From NCBI GenBank assembly GCA_937891325.1, contig CALAFU010000288.1:1-10468 (forward strand): a stretch of DNA of 10,468 nt. The letters are read 5' to 3'. This DNA comes from an uncultured Candidatus Melainabacteria bacterium (GTDB lineage: Bacteria; Cyanobacteriota; Vampirovibrionia; Gastranaerophilales; Gastranaerophilaceae). Both the position numbers and the translations under genes were made by a program. The notes beneath the pieces were generated by a model. It saw only the letters and a list, made by a program, of their open reading frames with translations. It was not told the origin of the DNA and made no database searches. Numbering within the stretch: the stretch's first letter is position 1; each line of letters starts with the position of its first letter. Below, in pieces: positions 6,869 to 10,468 of this stretch.

Positions 6869-7311
6869 TCTTTAACCTCTAAATACAAAGTGAAAATATC
6901 TTTATTTGTTCTTAAAAAGACTTCTCCACCTCTTATTGGCGAAAATCCTATACTTGAACCGTCAACATTTCCAAAATATTCAAAAAATATTGGGTGAGCG
7001 TTTCCTTTTTGGTAAACAATGCCTTTCAAATTTTTATTTTCATTCAATTTGAATTGTTCGATGTAAACGGTTGCAACTCTACCGCCAAAGCCGTTTTCTA
7101 CAACTTCTGTAACAAGTCCTTTTATGGGTGTTCCTTTTTTGAAATTTGCAACATCTTTTACTGTTACAAAATCAATGAAGTCGCCTTCTTTAATTCCGTT
7201 GTTGCTAGTTTTGTAATCGCGAGCAGGCGTTATTTGTATAGCAACTTCTTTTGCAAAAACTTGTTGAGTGCAAAATATTAAAATCAAGACTACAAAAAGT
7301 CGTTTGAACAT
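6865..7311 (-). CDS. secreted protein of unknown function, paralog A
   Basis: 148 aa with a signal peptide (MFKRLFVVLILIFCTQQVFA, cleavage expected near residue 20). The core is IKEGDFIDFVTVKDV (40-54) then KKGTPIKGLVTEVVENG (58-74), Gly- and Val-rich and probably a small beta barrel; the same core occurs in paralog B directly downstream, so the pair arose by tandem duplication and then diverged strongly. No lipobox, TM or enzymatic motif is visible, and I recognise no named family. Its ATG overlaps the stop of the M48 protease gene by one base (TAATG), with a GAGGT SD 8 nt upstream. Inference: an envelope protein working with, or processed by, the neighbouring protease, or an extracytoplasmic partner of the membrane-anchored FlhA-like protein. 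Confidence 0.78.
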   Translation of the reverse strand: MFKRLFVVLILIFCTQQVFAKEVAIQITPARDYKTSNNGIKEGDFIDFVTVKDVANFKKGTPIKGLVTEVVENGFGGRVATVYIEQFKLNENKNLKGIVYQKGNAHPIFFEYFGNVDGSSIGFSPIRGGEVFLRTNKDIFTLYLEVKE

Positions 7312-8015
7312 TAAATATTACCTCTTTTTTCTGCTCTTTGACGTTCTTTTTGTTGGAATTTTTGAATATCTTTTTGTGCTGTATGAGTCCAATTTACGTA
7401 ATAAATATTTCTTGTCATTGAAGTTGTTAAATATGAAGGATATTTTTTGTAGATGTATTCGTAGTCCTTCATTAATCTAGCAGAGGTTTTTGGGTGAGAT
7501 GTAAAAGTACCCCAATCGAAAATGCTTTCGCCACCGATTTTGTTCATTACTGTAATCATAGCGATAGGGTTATAACCCGCTTTTACCATATAATCGATAC
7601 CTTTTTCATCAGCTTTGTATTCATAGGCTTTGCTGTTGAATTTCATTACAATTAATTTTCCAAAACCGTCGTAATAATCCATTGCATGTGCAATTTCGTG
7701 TGATAGAATTGCAGCTAATTCGTCGTCGTTGTCAATGTAATTTAGCAATTCTGGGTATACATAAACACCCTTGTCGCTGTATGAAGTAAAGGCGTTGATT
7801 GATTTTAAAGGTGATTTGTTAAGGTAGAAAGTTACACGCTTTGGAATTTGGTTTTTGTTCAAAATTCTAGAACCAACTTCGTAAAGTTTTTGTTCTCTCT
7901 TTCCTAAAGTGTTCCAAATGTTATCCATAGAAATAGTATTTTCATTTATAATAATTTCCGCATTTGCAGATATACCGATGAATAGAACTGCAATTGTAAT
8001 CAAAATCTTTTTCAT
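7311..8015 (-). CDS. secreted M48-family zinc metalloprotease
   Basis: 234 aa. Signal peptide MKKILITIAVLFIGISANA (1-19). The zinc site HEIAH is at residues 106-110 (His106, catalytic Glu107, His110). The third ligand is probably Glu132 in EYKAD (132-136), the usual M48 ExxAD motif. SHPKTSAR (173-180) matches the conserved His-Pro-x-Thr segment of M48 proteases. No TM segment beyond the signal peptide and no TPR domain, so this is a compact form closer to LoiP- or Oma1-like secreted enzymes than to HtpX. Family role: cleavage or quality control of envelope proteins. First gene of a four-gene minus-strand operon; SD AAGGGG about 5 nt before the ATG. All catalytic residues are present. Confidence 0.9.
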   Translation of the reverse strand: MKKILITIAVLFIGISANAEIIINENTISMDNIWNTLGKREQKLYEVGSRILNKNQIPKRVTFYLNKSPLKSINAFTSYSDKGVYVYPELLNYIDNDDELAAILSHEIAHAMDYYDGFGKLIVMKFNSKAYEYKADEKGIDYMVKAGYNPIAMITVMNKIGGESIFDWGTFTSHPKTSARLMKDYEYIYKKYPSYLTTSMTRNIYYVNWTHTAQKDIQKFQQKERQRAEKRGNI

Positions 8016-8047
8016 AAATACCCCTTTTTAAATCTTTATCTATTCTT

Positions 8048-8076
8048 AATTTACAACAGAGAAATTTTCATTGCAA
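8048..8076 (-). promoter_or_regulatory. candidate promoter of the M48-FlhA-like operon
   Basis: On the minus strand, TTGCAA (8076-8071), 17 bp, TAAATT (8053-8048). TTGCAA is self-complementary, so the same six bases can be the -35 box of glmS on the other strand. Confidence 0.35.
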
Positions 8077-8101
8077 CGAGAATTTTTGATGATAATATAT
8101 T
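8071..8101 (+). promoter_or_regulatory. candidate promoter of glmS
   Basis: TTGCAA (8071-8076) with either TAATAT (8093-8098, 16-bp spacer) or TATATT (8096-8101, 19-bp spacer). Transcription would begin near 8106, leaving a leader of about 45-50 nt, too short for the glmS ribozyme found in many Firmicutes. The leader contains a short ATG-started reading frame that overlaps the glmS start. Confidence 0.35.
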
Positions 8102-8153
8102 AGAATAAACACAAGAATTATTTTATGGAAAAGATGAAAGGAAATAGTGCATT

Positions 8154-9998
8154 ATGTGCGGTATTGTAGGATATGTAGGCGATAGAAAAGTTGCTGAAGT
8201 TTTAACTAAAGGCTTAAGCTCTTTAGAATATAGAGGATATGACTCTTCAGGTGTTGCTCTTTTAGCAGATGGACAAACAAAAGTCTATAAAGCCGAAGGT
8301 AAATTGCAAAATTTGAAAGACCTTTTAGCAACTAAAGAAGATGAAATTAAAACAGCAAATGTTGGCATTGGTCATATTCGTTGGGCAACACATGGTGTTC
8401 CAAATGAAACAAATGCTCACCCACATACAAGTAATTCCGGTAAATTAGCAATTGTACATAATGGTATTATTGAAAATTTTAAAGAATTAAGAGAAGAACT
8501 TGAAAAAAGGGGCAGTATTTTTAAATCTCAAACAGATACAGAAGTTATTGCTCACCTAATTGCACAGGAATATAAAAAAATAAACAATTTACAAGAAGCC
8601 GTAAGAGTTGCAACAGCACAACTTGAAGGCGCTTATGCATTATGCATAATTCATCAAGACGTACCAAATACAATTATTGCAACAAGAAGGAATGCACCGT
8701 TATTAATTGGTTTGGGTGAAGGTGAAAATTTTGCAGCATCTGATGTTCCTGCAATTATTGAATACACTAAAAAAGCAGTTTACCTTGATGATAATCAGTT
8801 AGCTGTTTTAACTCCAAATAGTGTTAAAATTTTTGATAAAGATAACAATCCTGTTGCTGTAAAACCAGAAATGCTTCCTTGGGAGCCAATTGCTTTGAGC
8901 AAAATGGGTTATAAACACTTTATGCTTAAAGAAATCAATGAACAACCAGATGTAATGAGAAATTTCTTGTCTGGTAAATTATACTCAGCAGATGAACCAA
9001 TTAAATTGGAAGAAGTTAAATTAGATAAAGCAAAATTAAAAGATTTGAATCGTATTCAAGTTGTTGCTTGTGGTACATCACTTCACGCTGCAATGGTTGG
9101 TAAATATGTAATTGAAGAACTTTGTGAAATTCCTGTTGATGTTGAAGCATCAAGTGAATATATTTACAGAAAAACAGTTACAGACGAACATACTCTTGTA
9201 ATTGGTGTTTCTCAATCAGGTGAAACTGCTGATACTTTAACTGCGGTTAAACAATCAAAGGCTCGTGGTTCTCACATTTTGATTATTACAAACCGTCCAG
9301 ATAGTGCAATGGCAAGAGAAGCAGATAGTTTAGTTCCTGTAAATGCAGGTATTGAAGTTTCAGTAGCCGCTACAAAATCTTATGTTGCACAATTAATGGC
9401 ATTTTACGCATTAGCAATTCACTTGGCAGAAATTAAAGAATCGGCAGACAAAGAATATTTGAAAGAAATTAAAAATGAATTGTTATTATTACCTCAAAAA
9501 ATTGAGTTGTTGTTGACAAAAACAGACAAAATTCAAAAATGTTCAAGAATGTACTCAAGCTCTAAAAACTTCATCTTTATTGCAAGAGGTATTAACTACG
9601 CAACTGCATTAGAAGGTGCGTTGAAATTAAAAGAAATTAGCTATATCAATGCAACAGGCTACCCAGCTGGTGAATTGAAACACGGTCCTATCGCAATGTT
9701 AGACGAAACATTGCCTGTATTGTCAATTATGATGACAGGCAAAGTTTATGAAAAAATCTTGTCAAACGCACAAGAATCAAAAGCAAGAAATGCAAGAATG
9801 ATTGCTCTTACAGACTCAACTGATGAAAAATTAGATGATTTGTTTGATTTCGTTCTAAACGTTCCACACGTACACGAAATGGTTTCACCAATTATGGCAA
9901 TCGTTCCGTTACAATTGCTTGCTTACTACATTGCAGAATTCTTGGGTAAAGATGTAGACCAACCAAGAAACTTGGCAAAATCAGTAACAGTAGAATAA
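8154..9998 (+). CDS. glmS: glutamine-fructose-6-phosphate aminotransferase (isomerizing)
   Basis: 614 aa, close to the 609 of E. coli GlmS. It converts fructose-6-P and glutamine to glucosamine-6-P and glutamate, the first step to UDP-GlcNAc for peptidoglycan and LPS, in the cytoplasm. The start is fixed by MCGIVGY: Cys2 becomes the N-terminal nucleophile. Glutaminase residues: HIRWATHG (74-81), HNGIIEN (102-108) with oxyanion Asn103, and TDTEV (127-131). Isomerase half with two SIS domains: VACGTS (304-309), SQSGET (353-358), LKLKEISYI (490-498), GELKHGP (506-512, His510), and the conserved end DQPRNLAKSVTVE (602-614). No residue is missing. SD AAGGA lies 11 nt before the ATG, longer than usual. 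Essential housekeeping gene, divergent from the M48 operon. Confidence 0.98.
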   Translation: MCGIVGYVGDRKVAEVLTKGLSSLEYRGYDSSGVALLADGQTKVYKAEGKLQNLKDLLATKEDEIKTANVGIGHIRWATHGVPNETNAHPHTSNSGKLAIVHNGIIENFKELREELEKRGSIFKSQTDTEVIAHLIAQEYKKINNLQEAVRVATAQLEGAYALCIIHQDVPNTIIATRRNAPLLIGLGEGENFAASDVPAIIEYTKKAVYLDDNQLAVLTPNSVKIFDKDNNPVAVKPEMLPWEPIALSKMGYKHFMLKEINEQPDVMRNFLSGKLYSADEPIKLEEVKLDKAKLKDLNRIQVVACGTSLHAAMVGKYVIEELCEIPVDVEASSEYIYRKTVTDEHTLVIGVSQSGETADTLTAVKQSKARGSHILIITNRPDSAMAREADSLVPVNAGIEVSVAATKSYVAQLMAFYALAIHLAEIKESADKEYLKEIKNELLLLPQKIELLLTKTDKIQKCSRMYSSSKNFIFIARGINYATALEGALKLKEISYINATGYPAGELKHGPIAMLDETLPVLSIMMTGKVYEKILSNAQESKARNARMIALTDSTDEKLDDLFDFVLNVPHVHEMVSPIMAIVPLQLLAYYIAEFLGKDVDQPRNLAKSVTVE

Positions 9999-10024
9999 TA
10001 TTTAAGTTAATAAGAGTTAAATTT

Positions 10025-10058
10025 CTTGTCATACCGCACTTGTTGCGGTATCTTCAAG
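10025..10058. repeat. palindromic hairpin element after glmS
   Basis: Inner perfect 8-bp stem ATACCGCA (10031-10038) and TGCGGTAT (10044-10051) with a 5-nt loop, plus an outer 4-bp pair CTTG/CAAG (10025-10028, 10055-10058). It is GC-rich against the background and has no T-run on either side, so it is not a standard terminator. GTCATACC...GGTATC palindromes resemble dispersed repeats known from other bacteria. It may be a REP-like element or a 3'-end stabiliser for glmS mRNA. Confidence 0.55.
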
Positions 10059-10099
10059 CAAGTAATAGAAAGACTCTGTAGTCTAAATAAAGGTACACA

Positions 10100-10261
10100 A
10101 TGATAATTTCAGATTTAGTAAAAATTCCAAATACGTATAATATAACAACCGAATATATTGAGTCAGAATTGAAAAAATGTGACATAATGTCACCATTAAG
10201 ATGGTCGTTGGTTCACACAAATTCTGATAATTTAACAATAAGTATAGCTTATGAAAAATAA
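10100..10261 (+). CDS. small protein, 53 aa, unknown function
   Basis: An ATG at 10100 with AAAGG (10089-10093) 6 nt upstream opens 53 codons ending in TAA at 10261. It begins MIISDLVKIPNTYNI and ends SIAYEK; there is no signal peptide, TM segment or cysteine pair, and I recognise no family. Composition is ordinary for a soluble protein: a probable helix (TEYIESELKKC) followed by two or three short strands. Support for being real: the good SD, its position between the glmS-distal hairpin and a strong terminator, and a length well above chance for an SD-led frame. A possible promoter is TTGTCA (10026-10031) with TATCTT (10049-10054), but these overlap the hairpin, so read-through from glmS is equally likely. 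Confidence 0.6.
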   Translation: MIISDLVKIPNTYNITTEYIESELKKCDIMSPLRWSLVHTNSDNLTISIAYEK

Positions 10262-10274
10262 CTCTTAATAGAAT

Positions 10275-10309
10275 AAGGCGCGGAGTTCATTGAACTCCGC
10301 GCCTTTGTT
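10275..10309 (+). terminator. rho-independent terminator
   Basis: Perfect 15-bp arms AAGGCGCGGAGTTCA (10275-10289) and TGAACTCCGCGCCTT (10291-10305) around one base; a real loop would use CATTG and leave 13 bp. The 3' side runs into TTTGTT. It lies 13 nt after the 53-aa gene and insulates the next promoter. The GC-rich stem stands out from the AT-rich background. Confidence 0.9.
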
Positions 10310-10316
10310 ATCCCAC

Positions 10317-10344
10317 TTGAAAAAATTGAAAAAGATGTTATACT
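10317..10344 (+). promoter_or_regulatory. promoter of the right-edge gene
   Basis: TTGAAA (10317-10322), 16 bp, TATACT (10339-10344), 10 of 12 consensus positions. It begins just after the terminator. Start expected near 10351, giving a leader of about 20 nt with the SD AAGGAG. Confidence 0.65.
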
Positions 10345-10370
10345 TAAAAACAAAATAAGGAGAAAATGAT

Positions 10371-10468
10371 ATGGCTAAAAGTATTGAAAATAAACGAACT
10401 CGCCTTTTTTTGGGGGTAAACGCTAGTAATAACGCGACTTTTAGGCTTGATGATTTAAAGTCTAATTT
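10371..10468 (+). CDS. N-terminus of an unknown protein, cut by right edge
   Basis: The ATG at 10371 has AAGGAG (10357-10362) 8 nt upstream and a good promoter before it. 32 complete codons are visible, beginning MAKSIENKRTRLFLGVNASN and continuing NATFRLDDLKSN, with no stop. An earlier ATG at 10366 is only 3 nt from the SD and its frame closes after 17 codons, so 10371 is the better start. Nothing in the visible part identifies a family: it is hydrophilic, without a signal peptide or TM. It contains an unusual run of seven T and five G (10405-10416). Confidence 0.65.
   Translation, partial: MAKSIENKRTRLFLGVNASNNATFRLDDLKSN

Noticed and set aside
8102..8153. glmS ribozyme/riboswitch upstream of glmS
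   Set aside because: The leader from the likely promoter is only about 50 nt, far shorter than the known ribozyme, and contains no recognisable conserved core.
10071..10084. AGACT-CTGT-AGTCT hairpin
   Set aside because: Only 5 bp in AT-rich sequence, with no T-run and no link to a gene start; compatible with chance.
10366..10419. Alternative start at the ATG at 10366
   Set aside because: Its frame ends after 17 codons and the SD is only 3 nt away; the ATG at 10371 is open to the edge with 8-nt spacing.
1..10468. CRISPR arrays, tRNA or rRNA genes, insertion sequences
   Set aside because: No regularly spaced repeats, no cloverleaf-like GC-rich stretch, no rRNA-like segment and no transposase or terminal inverted repeats were seen.

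Overview
This is a low-GC bacterial window with short intergenic gaps, ATGA/TAATG gene overlaps and Shine-Dalgarno (SD) sequences of the AGAGG/AAGGA type. I infer a host-associated, AT-rich Gram-negative-like bacterium. The GlmS sequence and the general style would suit a gut Vampirovibrionia/Gastranaerophilales (non-photosynthetic Cyanobacteria relative), but nothing here proves the lineage.

Left third (1-3795): a small-molecule/efflux module around one divergent control region. On the minus strand, an octopine/opine dehydrogenase-family enzyme (2452-1367) is followed two bases later by a 14-TM-type DHA2 drug/metabolite exporter (1364 to beyond the left edge). On the plus strand, an AraJ-like DHA1 exporter (2632-3795) points away. 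The gap holds back-to-back promoters with overlapping -35 boxes and two copies of the same 18-bp inverted repeat (TGTTA-N8-TAACA). This suggests that one dimeric regulator, not encoded here, controls both arms. An opine-type product that is made and then exported is a reasonable hypothesis.

Middle (3851-5685): a two-TM protein with a TPR-like tail, whose ATG lies 6 nt after a consensus TATAAT (candidate leaderless mRNA), then an orphan membrane histidine kinase with a PAS-like region. The kinase ends tail-to-tail with the next operon, and both stop codons lie in one TTAA.

Middle-right (8015-5682, minus): a tightly coupled four-gene operon encoding a secreted M48 metalloprotease, two tandem secreted paralogs of unknown function, and a membrane-anchored protein. 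The last looks like a cut-down cytoplasmic domain of FlhA/FHIPEP, the type III export gate, without the 8-TM channel part. This operon is the most unusual content of the window.

Right (8154-10468): glmS, divergent from the M48 operon, apparently from promoters that share a self-complementary TTGCAA -35 box. Then come a palindromic hairpin, a 53-aa small gene with a good SD, a strong GC-rich terminator, and a well-formed promoter plus the first 32 codons of an unknown gene cut by the right edge.
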